A stretch of DNA of 64,000 nucleotides from Sutcliffiella horikoshii (lineage in GTDB: Bacteria > Bacillota > Bacilli > Bacillales > Bacillaceae_I): assembly GCF_008180725.1 (NCBI RefSeq), contig NZ_VTEV01000003.1:63883-127882 (forward strand). The letters are read 5' to 3'. The notes below the pieces were generated by a model that was not told the DNA's origin, did not search any database, and saw nothing but the letters and a program-made list of their open reading frames with translations. Below, in pieces: positions 1-9,554 of this stretch. How positions within the stretch are numbered: position 1 is the stretch's first letter; every line of letters starts with the position of its first letter. A program made the translations under genes and the position numbers.

Positions 1-151
1 GGTCTCGAACAAATGGAATGTCCATTCCGAATGCTACAACAAATCTCCTGATGCTAGCGATTCCCAAAATATAATTTAGGATTTTATAACGACTTTGGTA
101 AATGGCATATGTACCCACGCCTATTAGAAAAATTCTTAGTAAGAATCCCAT
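1..151 (-). CDS. yqgO: YqgO-like small membrane protein, 3' end outside window
   Basis: An open frame begins with ATG at 149-151 behind AGGAGGGATGACA and reads without a stop to the window edge, giving about 50 residues that begin MGFLLRIFLIGVGTYAIYQS. The first 15 residues are hydrophobic, followed by a basic stretch. The position next to the 5-formyl-THF cyclo-ligase and rpmG genes matches the B. subtilis yqgO locus, and the start resembles the YqgO family as I remember it. The function is unknown. The C-terminus is not visible, so the length cannot be compared. Confidence 0.55.
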   Translation of the reverse strand, partial: MGFLLRIFLIGVGTYAIYQSRYKILNYILGIASIRRFVVAFGMDIPFVRD

Positions 152-185
152 TGTCATCCCTCCTATCTATATCTTGCTTAAAAAT

Positions 186-215
186 GAAAAAAACATGCCC
201 AAGAATAGGCATGTT

Positions 216-217
<2 letters not shown>
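186..217 (-). terminator. Intrinsic terminator of ldh
   Basis: On the minus strand AAAACATGCC pairs with GGCATGTTTT around an 8-nt loop and runs into seven T. It begins at the ldh stop codon. Confidence 0.85.
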
Positions 218-1178
<961 letters not shown>

Positions 1179-1198
1179 CTAGGTTACGTTACAACTTT

Positions 1199-1231
1199 AT
1201 TATACCAAAAAGATTGTGAAATACTGAGCAA
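1199..1231 (-). promoter_or_regulatory. ldh promoter with Rex-like half site
   Basis: An extended -10 (TGGTATAAT on the minus strand, -10 at 1199-1204) lies 38 bp upstream of the ldh start, with no convincing -35. Just upstream, TTGTGAA-ATAC-TGAGCAA (1214-1231) matches the left half of the Rex consensus TTGTGAA-N4-TTCACAA perfectly and the right half only partly. Rex control of ldh is common in Firmicutes. Here it is an inference. Confidence 0.4.
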
Positions 1232-1246
1232 AATATAACTATTTTG

Positions 1247-2041
1247 TTACATAAGTATTAGAATAGTGATGACACTTGCTATTAAAATGGAGGAGATGTT
1301 GACTACATCGTTGTTCACCCACGGATTGCCTTTTACTAATTGTGTGGGTTGTTGACAGTGTACCTTCTTCTCCACTTGTTTTCCGCACACTTTACATCTG
1401 TAGGCGGATTGCACAGTTGCTCCTAATATTGTATCAATAAAACAACCCATCACCCCAAATGCGGTAAGTAAAAGGGTTATCGTGATAGTTATTTCGCTCC
1501 AGAAGAAGTAGGAAACTAAACTTATTAAAGCAGAACCTGCAACCGCCGCTAGTGTACCTAGTAAAGAGATTGCCCCCGAAGTTCCTGGCTCCACTGTTTT
1601 CATTTGAACAATAGAGAAAGGCCTTTTCTTACTTAAGGACCCTATTTCCGATGCCCATGTATCTGAATTTGCCACAGCAATAGAGGCAATAAATCCGTAT
1701 ATCCAAAATTCTGCAGGAAACACGTATGCCGATAAACCTATTAATGCAGGTACGCCTCCATTAGCGAAAACTTGCATTATATCTCGTTGCGAACCTTTTT
1801 CGTGCATATCTCTAATGCTTTCCTTCTGCTTACGATTATATTTACTCCAGAAACTAGAGGTAACAAAGAACAATCCAATCAATAGGAGACCATATCCTTT
1901 AAAACCTAATGCAATAAAAATCCCTACTAAGAAGGTGCCAACCGCTCCGGATGCAGCTAATGCCTTTAACTTATATCCTCCCCAAGCCAATGCAGCAATA
2001 CCTATTAACAATAAAATCTCATTTTCTAATAGCGCAGTCAT
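1247..2041 (-). CDS. DUF92 family integral membrane protein
   Basis: A 264-residue polytopic protein with about six hydrophobic segments. It contains the DUF92/TIGR00297 pattern: GxxxxVANGGVPAL near residues 90-105, NSDTWASEIG near 130-139 and a GTSGAISxLGT stretch near 158-168. The function of bacterial members is not established; plant and cyanobacterial relatives include phytyl phosphate kinases. The start is ATG at 2041 behind GAGGTCGTGT; a farther in-frame ATG (2053) has no ribosome binding site. It overlaps the 3' end of the cyclo-ligase gene by 23 bp, so the two are probably cotranscribed and translationally coupled. Confidence 0.8.
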   Translation of the reverse strand: MTALLENEILLLIGIAALAWGGYKLKALAASGAVGTFLVGIFIALGFKGYGLLLIGLFFVTSSFWSKYNRKQKESIRDMHEKGSQRDIMQVFANGGVPALIGLSAYVFPAEFWIYGFIASIAVANSDTWASEIGSLSKKRPFSIVQMKTVEPGTSGAISLLGTLAAVAGSALISLVSYFFWSEITITITLLLTAFGVMGCFIDTILGATVQSAYRCKVCGKQVEKKVHCQQPTQLVKGNPWVNNDVVNISSILIASVITILILM

Positions 2042-2594
2042 ACACGACCTCATTTGTCACAATTTTATGTACGGGTATATCGAATGGATCTGTCGGGACT
2101 TTTTTAACCAGCTGTTCAGTAAATGCCAATGATACTTTAGAGCCAGTGTAATCAACCAGGTAACGGTCGTAATATCCACCGCCGAAGCCTATTCTATACC
2201 CTTCCTCATCAAAGATTAGACCAGGAACTAGAATGAATTCGAGCTTGTCTTTATGACATATTTCCACTTCGGTGACGATGGGCTCTTTTAATCCAAAGTA
2301 GACGGTTTCCAGTTGATTGAAGTTTTCTAGGAAATAAAACTCCATGCTTTTATTCTTTGGAATGCATTTCGGTACGGCCACTTTCTTTCCTTCGTCCCAC
2401 GCGCGCATGATAATGTCTTCTGTATCCACTTCTGGGAAACGTGAAATGGTCACAGCAATTGTCTGAGCATCCTTCCATTCTTTTGAAGCAAACAGCTTAT
2501 CGTGAATCGCTTTGCATTTTGTTGCATGGCTTGAACGGTCCATGTTCCCTAGTATTTTTTTCATCTCTTCCCTTAACACACTTTTCTCTTTCAT
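2019..2594 (-). CDS. yqgN: 5-formyltetrahydrofolate cyclo-ligase
   Basis: This cytosolic enzyme converts 5-formyl-THF to 5,10-methenyl-THF using ATP. It has 191 residues, the normal length. The family signature GFGGGYYDRYL (residues about 138-148) and the basic N-terminus KxxLRxEMKK are present. The start ATG is preceded by AGGAGG with a 6-nt spacer. It corresponds to B. subtilis yqgN, divergent from rpmG, and its end overlaps the downstream DUF92 gene. Confidence 0.92.
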   Translation of the reverse strand: MKEKSVLREEMKKILGNMDRSSHATKCKAIHDKLFASKEWKDAQTIAVTISRFPEVDTEDIIMRAWDEGKKVAVPKCIPKNKSMEFYFLENFNQLETVYFGLKEPIVTEVEICHKDKLEFILVPGLIFDEEGYRIGFGGGYYDRYLVDYTGSKVSLAFTEQLVKKVPTDPFDIPVHKIVTNEVVYDCAIRK

Positions 2595-2795
2595 ACCTTG
2601 CCTCCTAAGACACTCTTACTACTACCATACCAAAATACATCTTTCAGGCTCAAGCACCACAGGAAGGAAACAGGGTGTTAAAGAGACACCTGGACTTTAT
2701 TTTCCCCATCCCGAAAAAAAACTGGCATTATAAAAAAAATAATGATATTATAGTAAGGTCTGAATTGAATGCACTATATGTTTGGAGGGATAACG

Positions 2796-2945
2796 ATGCG
2801 CGTAAACGTAACTTTAGCTTGTACTGAAACTGGTGATCGTAACTATATCACTACTAAAAATAAACGTAACAACCCAGATCGTCTTGAGCTTAAAAAATAC
2901 AGCCCAAGATTGAAAAAAGTAACTGTACACCGTGAAACAAAATAA
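2796..2945 (+). CDS. rpmG: 50S ribosomal protein L33, cysteine-poor form
   Basis: A 49-residue basic protein starting [20 protein letters not shown] and ending HRETK, clearly L33. The start ATG is preceded by TTGGAGGGATAACG. L33 proteins of the zinc-ribbon type carry CxxC pairs. Here only Cys9 remains: the second position of the first pair is Thr (CTET) and the second pair is absent (YSPRLKK), so it should not bind zinc. I see no Zur-type operator upstream (AT-rich, plausible -10 TATTAT at 2746-2751). Cysteine-poor L33 is common in several Bacillus species. A terminator overlaps the stop codon. Confidence 0.93.
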   Translation: MRVNVTLACTETGDRNYITTKNKRNNPDRLELKKYSPRLKKVTVHRETK

Positions 2946-2978
2946 GCAGCAGGATTTTCCTGTCTGCTTATTTTTTTT
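2940..2978 (+). terminator. Intrinsic terminator of rpmG
   Basis: AATAAGCAG and CTGCTTATT form the stem with a short inner AGG/CCT pair, followed by eight T. The left arm includes the rpmG stop codon. Confidence 0.85.
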
Positions 2979-2983
2979 GCCCA

Positions 2984-4045
2984 TTATCCAGCTTCTACAG
3001 GGCTAATATTCTTTTTATTTTTAACCTTCACAGAAGTACCCGCTTTATATCCTTCGCTAATCTGATACCTTGGAGCAATTGTTACATTCCTTATGGATGA
3101 TGGCGAGGTGTGCTCAATGGTTACATCATCCCAGACAATACTCCTGCTTAACTCACAATCCTTCGTTATTTTGGAGCTTTTACCGATGATGGTATATTTA
3201 CCAATAACCACATGGTCCCCCAAATAAGAGTCGTTGCCGATGTATGCCGGCCGATTGATGGTCACATTGTCTTCCATTTTTACATTTGATCCCACCCATA
3301 GGTTTGGCAATACCTCTTCAGCAGCTATATTGACTCGTACTTTTTTATCCAACATATCGTACTGTGCCTGCCGGTAATCCTCATGACTACCAATATCTTT
3401 CCAATACCCATTTGCATGGTAGCCATAAAGGCTCATGCCGTTTTTAATTAGCCTTGGAAAAATGTCTTTGCTGAAATCATATGCTTTTCCCTTTTCCATC
3501 ATACATAATACAAACGGATCTACTACATAAATTCCGGTATTTACAATTTTACCGAATTCCTCGTCTTTCAGTGGTTTTTCCACAAACCGCCTAATATGTC
3601 CTTCTTCATCTATATCAACAACTCCGAACTTATTCGGCTTTTTGACTTCCTTTGTAAAAATGGTAAATAAAGAATGTTTTTGTACATGATAGCGTACCCC
3701 TGCCATCAAGTTAAAATCGGTTAAAGCATCACCGCTTATAACTAGAAAAGGTTCATCAAGGAGGTGCTCAGCATTTTTCACGCTCCCCGCAGTACCTAAG
3801 GGGACCGTTTCCTGGAGGTAGGTTATTTGTACGCCCCATTGGGATCCATCCCCAAAGTAGCTTCTAATTTTATCGCTTAAGTATTGAAGGGTGATGATGA
3901 TTTCTGTAATACCATGCTCTTTTAAGAGCTCAATGCTGTATTCCATAACAGGTTTATTCAGTAGTGGCACCAATGGTTTTGGGAGTTTTTGTGTTAACGG
4001 CAACAGCCGGGTACCTTTTCCCCCAGCCAATATGACTGCTTTCAT
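2984..4045 (-). CDS. NDP-sugar pyrophosphorylase (nucleotidyltransferase plus left-handed beta-helix)
   Basis: A 353-residue nucleotidyltransferase that would make an NDP-sugar from NTP and sugar-1-phosphate. The N-terminus [18 protein letters not shown] is the classical GGxGxRL nucleotide-binding signature, the metal/sugar region is [13 protein letters not shown] (near residue 105), and FVEKP lies near 155. Residues about 250-340 contain hexapeptide-like repeats ([20 protein letters not shown]) typical of a left-handed beta-helix. It resembles the mannose-1-phosphate guanylyltransferase/glucose-1-phosphate transferase group, but the base and sugar cannot be told from sequence. ATG is preceded by AGGAGGG. 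It lies 14 bp downstream of a glycosyltransferase gene, which probably uses its product. Confidence 0.85.
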   Translation of the reverse strand: MKAVILAGGKGTRLLPLTQKLPKPLVPLLNKPVMEYSIELLKEHGITEIIITLQYLSDKIRSYFGDGSQWGVQITYLQETVPLGTAGSVKNAEHLLDEPFLVISGDALTDFNLMAGVRYHVQKHSLFTIFTKEVKKPNKFGVVDIDEEGHIRRFVEKPLKDEEFGKIVNTGIYVVDPFVLCMMEKGKAYDFSKDIFPRLIKNGMSLYGYHANGYWKDIGSHEDYRQAQYDMLDKKVRVNIAAEEVLPNLWVGSNVKMEDNVTINRPAYIGNDSYLGDHVVIGKYTIIGKSSKITKDCELSRSIVWDDVTIEHTSPSSIRNVTIAPRYQISEGYKAGTSVKVKNKKNISPVEAG

Positions 4046-4059
4046 ATGTTATATCCCTC

Positions 4060-5799
4060 CTACTGGACGGAAGAAGTAGTAACTGTTGTCTCATAAACTG
4101 CCTCTGTCTGATCTCTTACATCTTCCCAGTTGTATTTTTGGTTCACTTCATTAAATGCTTTGTCACCGAGTTGTGAACATAACGTTGGGTTCTCAATTAA
4201 AGAATATATCTTTTCACAAAGATCTATGCCATTTCCAGGCTCAAACAACAGACCGTTTTCTCCATCTTTAATGATAGAAGAAAGTCCTCCAGTCTTAGCC
4301 GCTATAACAGGCTTACCAGCTGCCATGCCTTCTATGGCCACTATCCCGAATGGCTCATAAATGCTGGGTACAATAAGCATGTCGCATCGCTCTAGTAAGG
4401 TAGCTTTTTCATATTCATTTACATATCCAATGAACAGTACGTGTTTATCCAGCCCAGCTTGCTTAACTAATGCTCTATAATCCGACAGATAAGGCCCTTT
4501 ACCAGCTAGTATAAAAAGACATTCAGGATAAGATTCATTTATTGTATTTGCAGCATCTATTAAAGTCTTTATTCCTTTTTCAGGCACCATTCTGCCTAAA
4601 AAAAGAATCAGGTGTGAATATGACCTTCGGCTTATAAATTCCTGTAAGCTGTCACTTCCCTCATCGAAAATGGCAACACCATTAGGGATAACATAAATAT
4701 TCTTTTTCCCGCTAATGTTTTTCTCCACTTTTTTCTTCATATATGCGCTACAAACAATCAATACATCGGATTGTAGAATCAATAACTCTTCCCATTTTGC
4801 AGTTTGCAGCTGCATATTGGTATCAAGATTGCTTCTACCTTCTTCTAGTGCATGAATAGTTGACACTAAAGGGAGACTCATACTTTCTTTCAATGCCCTT
4901 GCAGCAAATCCCACAAGCCAATCGTGGGCATGAATGATAGTAATTTGTTGTTGACTAGCTATGTTCTGCACCTGTTCAACCAAATTCATATTGGTTTGCG
5001 CGACAAAAAGATGAAAATCATCATAAGAACATTCCACTTCTTTAGCCCTGTAAACTTTTATCCCCTCCACTGTCTCCGCCTCAGGTGCTCCAAGGCAATG
5101 AGGGGTCACAAGCGACACATGATGGCCAGCTTTTCCCAACTGTCTCGACAATTGCCATACATGTTGCCCAAGTCCCCCTAACATAGCAGGAGGAAACTCC
5201 CAAGATAACATGACAATATGATAGGTATTTTTTATATCTTCTTGTAACAAATGATTATGTGAAGAGCGAACAGAATAGAATACATCAGAAGTAACAGTTT
5301 CCTGAAATGTTCCAGAATTTAACTGATGTGCTTTTTGAAGTTCAAATGAGGGTTTTTCATAAAAAGTATATGCAGCTTTCAACTGTTGCCATTTTCTTTT
5401 ATCAATTATATTTATTGGTGTCCATAAAGCTGCCGTTTCTAAGGACTCCTTAATTCTGCACTCCATTTTCAAGTTGTCGCTTTGAAAAAAAGGGAAAAAT
5501 CCGTCCGCTTTTCCTACACCAATTTCCGCTCGAATGAAATGGAATTCGTTGATTTCTGGAAGAGTTTTGCTCCCACTATTCATTTTGGTTAGTATATCTA
5601 AAAAGAAGACATTGTTTCTACTAGCTTGTGAGCTTCCTTTCCAACCAATCAGCCTAATTACCAACCCTTCCTCCCTTAATGACTGATAGGACTTAACAAA
5701 ATCTTTCCTCCATTGGTCCACCATCCATTCAACTTTTGGTCCTCCAGCATCATTCAACATCAACTTAAAAAATTCCTTATCCGATCCAATGTTGCTCAT
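4060..5799 (-). CDS. Family 4 glycosyltransferase with N-terminal DUF4912-like domain
   Basis: A 579-residue cytoplasmic protein in two parts. Residues about 30-125 (LVIRLIGW ... FFLDILTKM ... FHFIRAEIGVGK ... FFPFFQS) resemble DUF4912, a small beta-sheet domain of unknown role. Residues about 190-575 are a GT-B glycosyltransferase: the N-terminal glycine-rich loop PPAMLGGLGQHV, HAHDWL, ILFLGRMVPEKG, and the EPFGIVAIE (E-x7-E) motif near residue 490. GT4 enzymes retain the anomeric configuration and use NDP-sugars. The ATG is preceded by GAAGAGG. It is cotranscribed with the pyrophosphorylase 14 bp downstream and divergent from the 6036 gene. The acceptor is unknown. Confidence 0.8.
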   Translation of the reverse strand: MSNIGSDKEFFKLMLNDAGGPKVEWMVDQWRKDFVKSYQSLREEGLVIRLIGWKGSSQASRNNVFFLDILTKMNSGSKTLPEINEFHFIRAEIGVGKADGFFPFFQSDNLKMECRIKESLETAALWTPINIIDKRKWQQLKAAYTFYEKPSFELQKAHQLNSGTFQETVTSDVFYSVRSSHNHLLQEDIKNTYHIVMLSWEFPPAMLGGLGQHVWQLSRQLGKAGHHVSLVTPHCLGAPEAETVEGIKVYRAKEVECSYDDFHLFVAQTNMNLVEQVQNIASQQQITIIHAHDWLVGFAARALKESMSLPLVSTIHALEEGRSNLDTNMQLQTAKWEELLILQSDVLIVCSAYMKKKVEKNISGKKNIYVIPNGVAIFDEGSDSLQEFISRRSYSHLILFLGRMVPEKGIKTLIDAANTINESYPECLFILAGKGPYLSDYRALVKQAGLDKHVLFIGYVNEYEKATLLERCDMLIVPSIYEPFGIVAIEGMAAGKPVIAAKTGGLSSIIKDGENGLLFEPGNGIDLCEKIYSLIENPTLCSQLGDKAFNEVNQKYNWEDVRDQTEAVYETTVTTSSVQ

Positions 5800-6035
5800 G
5801 GTAAAACCTCTTCCCCCACGAATCTATCTTTTCTTTCATCTTATCACGTGAATTTTCTTTTCCACAACAGCCGGTTTTTGTCGTCTTTTGTGTTATAACG
5901 TAAATTTTTTATGTCCGTTGACAAAAAACGTTCACAAAACCGTCATATGTTTCTGAGGAATTTGTCGAAAGACTATTTTTCCATCTCTACTCCTGTGATA
6001 TAAAAAAGAGAGAAACTTTTATCTGAGGTGAAAAA

Positions 6036-6416
6036 ATGTTAATTGCAAGTATAAGTTTAATCATTATTGCAGTCGCAGTGATTGTAATTTCCTTCTTTGT
6101 GGACGACAAATTCGCTGATCTAGAAAAAGAAATGGAACAGTTATCCTTTGATGTTGTTCAGGATAAATATAAGTTGGAAAGAAAAATGAAAGTATTAGAA
6201 GAAGAACTATTGGGTGGAACTACTCCTATACATAAGGTTAAAACGAAGAGACAAGCAACTCACCAAAATGTAAGTGAAGAAGATGTTGCTATATCTCTTT
6301 ACCAAAAAGGATACACTCCTTCTCAAATCTCTCAATTCACTTCCACTTCCATGGACAAAGTTGAACAGATCCTTCAATCTGCCAACCTAAAAGGAAACGT
6401 AGCCAATGAGAACTAA
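6036..6416 (+). CDS. Membrane-anchored coiled-coil protein with helix-turn-helix-like end
   Basis: 126 residues of unknown function. Residues 1-22 form one hydrophobic anchor (LIASISLIIIAVAVIVISFF), residues about 28-60 are charged and heptad-like, and the C-terminus (EEDVAISLYQKGYTPSQISQFTS) resembles a small helix-turn-helix. The ATG follows GAGGTGAAAAA. The stop overlaps the start of the next gene by 11 bp, so the pair is translationally coupled. The position next to pst in B. subtilis is held by yqzD/yqzC, which may be the counterparts; the identity is not proven. Confidence 0.65.
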   Translation: MLIASISLIIIAVAVIVISFFVDDKFADLEKEMEQLSFDVVQDKYKLERKMKVLEEELLGGTTPIHKVKTKRQATHQNVSEEDVAISLYQKGYTPSQISQFTSTSMDKVEQILQSANLKGNVANEN

Positions 6417-6912
6417 TCTTAGAGCATTCGCAATTGGCATCCTCTTCGCAACAGGAGTTATGGGAGTTGCCTATTCCATTGTAAGCGCAGGGGCAACCAC
6501 ATTAAATGAAGAAAGTATTCAGGCATATGCTGCAGAAAACGACCTTCACGTATTATCAAAGGAAGAGTATGACGAGTTATTGCCAAAAGTAGAACCGGTA
6601 GAGGAAATTGAAACAGAACCAAAAGAAGAAGTGAAAGAAGAGAGTAACAGCAACGAAGAAGCAAAAGAAGAAGCAACTGAAGTTGTAGAAGAAAAAGAAG
6701 AAACGAATGAACCTTTTGAAATCGTGATACCAGATGGAATGGCAACTTACGAGATCACCGCGTTATTAGCACGCGAAGGCATCATAGAGGATGACAAGAA
6801 GTTTGACGCTTACCTTGAAGACAAAAACATTGCAACCAAGGTACGTTCTGGTACGTTCACCATGAAAAAGGGCATGAGCTATGAAGAAGCTGCAGACGTG
6901 TTGATAAAATAA
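6406..6912 (+). CDS. Small membrane protein with MltG/YceG-type N-terminal domain
   Basis: 168 residues: an N-terminal signal anchor (LRAFAIGILFATGVMGVAYSIVSAG), a strongly acidic Glu/Lys linker (about residues 55-105), then a C-terminal segment reading YEITALLAREGIIEDD and GTFTMKKGMSYEEAADVL. That segment matches the LysM-like substrate-recognition domain at the start of endolytic transglycosylase MltG, but the catalytic domain is absent. It probably acts outside the membrane at the cell wall as a binding protein. ATG 6406 follows AAAGGA and overlaps the preceding gene. Its terminator has been split by a mobile element. Confidence 0.7.
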   Translation: MRTNLRAFAIGILFATGVMGVAYSIVSAGATTLNEESIQAYAAENDLHVLSKEEYDELLPKVEPVEEIETEPKEEVKEESNSNEEAKEEATEVVEEKEETNEPFEIVIPDGMATYEITALLAREGIIEDDKKFDAYLEDKNIATKVRSGTFTMKKGMSYEEAADVLIK

Positions 6913-6927
6913 TCTTATACATGAAGA

Positions 6928-7182
6928 AGCACCTCGCTGACATAAAGGCCACTGATAAACTGATAACGTAAAGTTTTTAAGATTCCTAGCTGGTGATTGG
7001 AGCAAAAGGCGAAGACTCCTGAGGGAGATAGCGCTAGGTGGAGACCCCGCAGGCGAAGCCGAGGAGGCTCTCGTCAGCCCCTAGGAAAGCGAAGCCATTT
7101 GCGGAAATCAACAGCGGTGTTTAAAAATATTCTAAAATCAAAAACTTTTTCAGTGGCCTCCTGACATAGGAGGTGCTTTTTT
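6928..7182 (+). terminator. Intrinsic terminator interrupted by a mobile element
   Basis: Left arm AGCACCTC (6928-6935) and right arm GAGGTGCT (7170-7177) are perfect complements, and the right arm runs into TTTTTT. They are now separated by a 216-bp element. Removing the element and one copy of CTGACATA restores a hairpin with the loop GCTGACATAG. The element therefore entered the loop of the terminator of the upstream two-gene operon. Confidence 0.8.
6945..7160 (+). mobile_element. MITE-like palindromic element, copy A1, with 8-bp target duplication
   Basis: The ends are AAGGCCACTGATAAA and, inverted, GAGGCCACTGAAAAA. Direct repeats CTGACATA flank it at 6937-6944 and 7161-7168. The interior (about 6995-7125) is GC-rich, with the conserved motifs ATTGGAGCAAAAGGCGAAGA, GAGACCCCGCAGGCGAAGCC and GCGGAAATCAACAGC. 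The two inner ends pair imperfectly. No coding capacity. The same interior recurs at seven other places in the window. Confidence 0.85.
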
Positions 7183-7362
7183 GTATGGAACTAAGGGAAG
7201 TTTACCTACAGCTTCCAGCAGGATAACGGTAGGACCGCTCCATCAGACGAACAAACTGTTCACTGGAATAGAGCTCCTGATAACGAATCGGGCGATAATC
7301 TGGAAATACGGGCGATTCCATTTAAACCGACTGTTCCATAACTATTCTATTAGCCTAAAACC
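7183..7362. other. Gene-free stretch with a small dispersed motif
   Basis: Between the split terminator and the cadA terminator no convincing gene is seen. The only structure is a doubled CGGGCGAT (7289-7296 and 7309-7316) flanked by GAATCG and CGATTC, which form a weak inverted repeat. The open frame here has no ribosome binding site and no recognisable domain. Confidence 0.5.
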
Positions 7363-7416
7363 AAAAAGTAGCAGTCTCCCCTGTCCGATGTCCACCGGAT
7401 AAAGAAAACTGCTACT
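7363..7416 (-). terminator. Intrinsic terminator of cadA
   Basis: On the minus strand AGTAGCAGT pairs with ACTGCTACT, enclosing a GC-rich inner region, and is followed by TTTTT. Confidence 0.75.
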
Positions 7417-7439
7417 ATTTCCAAATTCCTTCATTAACC

Positions 7440-9554
7440 TTATTCCTTTACCTTAAGAAGCCTCAAGCTATTTAACGTAACAAGCAGTGTTGCACCCATA
7501 TCGGCAAAGATTGCAATCCACAGGGTGAGCCAGCCCGGAATAACCAACAATAACGCTAAAACCTTCAATCCTAATGAAAACGAAATGTTCTGCTTAATAA
7601 TGGTCAATGCCTTTCGGCTCAGTCTGATGGTGAAAGGAAGCTTACGGAGGTCATCACCCATCAACGCTACATCTGCCGTTTCCAAAGCGGTATCGGTTCC
7701 CGCCCCTCCCATCGCTACTCCTACAGAGGAAGCTGCAAGGGCCGGCGCATCGTTAATTCCGTCCCCCACCATCATCATACTACCGTGCTTTTCTCGTAAT
7801 TCTTTGATATAGCGAAGCTTATCTTCCGGAAGCAGACTTGATTTGACATGATCTATCTCTACCTCGTGTCCAATAGCTTCGGCAGTCCTATCGTTATCAC
7901 CTGTCAGCATGTATAAATCAGGAATACCCAGTTCCCTCAATTCTTTCACACTGGAGACACTACTTTCTCTAATCTCATCTCGGATTCCAATAACACCAAA
8001 GACTTTGTCAGAAGAACCGACTACAATCACTGTCTTTCCTGCATTCTGAAGCTGATGGATACTTTCGGTTAACCTGTTCATTTCAGGGTGCTTTTCACCT
8101 GAAAACCAGTTAGGACTTCCCGCTTGATAATTAATACCTTCAATAGAAGCCTTTATCCCTTTCCCTGCTACTGATTCAAAATGCTCCATGGCATAAACCT
8201 TCTCAGCTACTCCCATTTCCTCTGCTTTCTGGAGGATTGCTGAAGCTAAAGGATGGGTCGAACCACTTTCTAGTGTCGCAATGATTCTTAGCAGCTCTTC
8301 CTCTGTTAGTTGAAAGGCCTGAACATCTGTCACTTCTGGTGCGCCTAAAGTGAGCGTCCCTGTTTTATCAAAGGCAATTGCTTTGATTCTACCCACTTCT
8401 TCAAGGAACACCCCACCCTTGATCAAGACTCCATTTTTCGCAGCATTCCCAATAGCTGTCACAATGGCAATAGGTGTAGATATAACGAGCGCACATGGGC
8501 ATCCAACAACAAGAACCGCAAGCCCTTGATATATCCAAGTGTTCCAATCAGCCCCTAGTAACAATGGTGGAACTATTGCTACTAGGAAAGCAATCACGAT
8601 GATAAGTGGTGTATAGTTTTTTGCGAACTTATCCACAAATGCCTGAGAAGGCGCTCTTTCTGCCTGAGCTTCCTCTACAAGATGAATGATCTTAGCAATC
8701 GTGGTGTCTTCTACCCTTTTGGTAACCTCTACCTCTAAAAGGCCATCCTCATTAAACGTACCTGCAAACACTTCATCATTCACACTTTTAGAAACAGGTA
8801 TGCTTTCACCAGTGATTGCAGCTTCACTGATGGAAGCCCCGCCTTTCACAATGTTGCCATCCATTGCGATTTTTTGGCCAGGCTTTACAAGCATACGATC
8901 ACCAATCTTAATATCTTTTACGGATACCTGTTTTTCAGTTCCTTCTATTAATATAGTCGCCTGTTTAGGAGAAACATTCATAAGCGATCGTATCGAAGCT
9001 CGCGCCTTTTCCATCGAATAAGATTCCAAAGCTTCACTTATCGCAAAAAGAATGACGACAGTGGCACCCTCTCCCCATTCACCAATAAACGCAGCACCAA
9101 TAATGGCAATGGTCATTAATGTCTTCATATCAAATTGAAGCCGAATTAGATTATTTAATCCTGTTAAGAACAATCTATATCCGCCTATCAAAATGGATGC
9201 TGCGAAAAGAATAGTTGTAGAAAGGTGACCTTCTCCCTGCTGAAAAAATGCCACCCAGCCCGCCACAAGGAAAAGAAATGAGAGAAGGACGGTAACATGC
9301 TTTTTGTAAAAAGGAACAGTAGGTTCTTCAGGTAATTCCTCTCGTTCCGGAGACACTTTCAGTTTGTCAAAAGCACCTGCTTTCTCGATCTGGCTTAAAC
9401 TTGCAGCACCAGTTACAGAAACCTTGGATGCACCGAAATTCACTTTTGCATCCGTGACTCCTTCTATCTTTTTAACATTGTTCTCGAATTTTTGGGCGCA
9501 GTTTGCACATGATAATCCTTGAATTCTATATACTTGTTCTTCGTTATTTTTCAC
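7440..9554 (-). CDS. cadA: Cadmium/zinc/lead-exporting P1B-type ATPase
   Basis: A 704-residue inner-membrane pump that exports Cd2+/Zn2+ (probably Pb2+) with ATP. The N-terminal heavy-metal-associated domain has the metal motif GLSCANC (Cys16, Cys19). Further along are TGES (249-252), the transport-site CPC (352-354) in the sixth membrane helix, the phosphorylated Asp in DKTGTLT (Asp396), the HP locus STHPLAS and GDGINDAPALA. CPC with these features places it in the ZntA/CadA group. The start is GTG at 9552-9554 behind GAGGTGAAGACAC. It overlaps cadC by 11 bp, forming the cadCA operon. Confidence 0.95.
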   Translation of the reverse strand: MKNNEEQVYRIQGLSCANCAQKFENNVKKIEGVTDAKVNFGASKVSVTGAASLSQIEKAGAFDKLKVSPEREELPEEPTVPFYKKHVTVLLSFLFLVAGWVAFFQQGEGHLSTTILFAASILIGGYRLFLTGLNNLIRLQFDMKTLMTIAIIGAAFIGEWGEGATVVILFAISEALESYSMEKARASIRSLMNVSPKQATILIEGTEKQVSVKDIKIGDRMLVKPGQKIAMDGNIVKGGASISEAAITGESIPVSKSVNDEVFAGTFNEDGLLEVEVTKRVEDTTIAKIIHLVEEAQAERAPSQAFVDKFAKNYTPLIIVIAFLVAIVPPLLLGADWNTWIYQGLAVLVVGCPCALVISTPIAIVTAIGNAAKNGVLIKGGVFLEEVGRIKAIAFDKTGTLTLGAPEVTDVQAFQLTEEELLRIIATLESGSTHPLASAILQKAEEMGVAEKVYAMEHFESVAGKGIKASIEGINYQAGSPNWFSGEKHPEMNRLTESIHQLQNAGKTVIVVGSSDKVFGVIGIRDEIRESSVSSVKELRELGIPDLYMLTGDNDRTAEAIGHEVEIDHVKSSLLPEDKLRYIKELREKHGSMMMVGDGINDAPALAASSVGVAMGGAGTDTALETADVALMGDDLRKLPFTIRLSRKALTIIKQNISFSLGLKVLALLLVIPGWLTLWIAIFADMGATLLVTLNSLRLLKVKE

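Noticed and set aside
2700-2795. Zur operator upstream of the cysteine-poor rpmG
   Set aside because: No AAATCGTAAT-type sequence is visible; only an AT-rich promoter.
7181-7402. Plus-strand frame of 73 residues after the first mobile element
   Set aside because: It starts inside a terminator T run, has no ribosome binding site and crosses the cadA terminator on the other strand.
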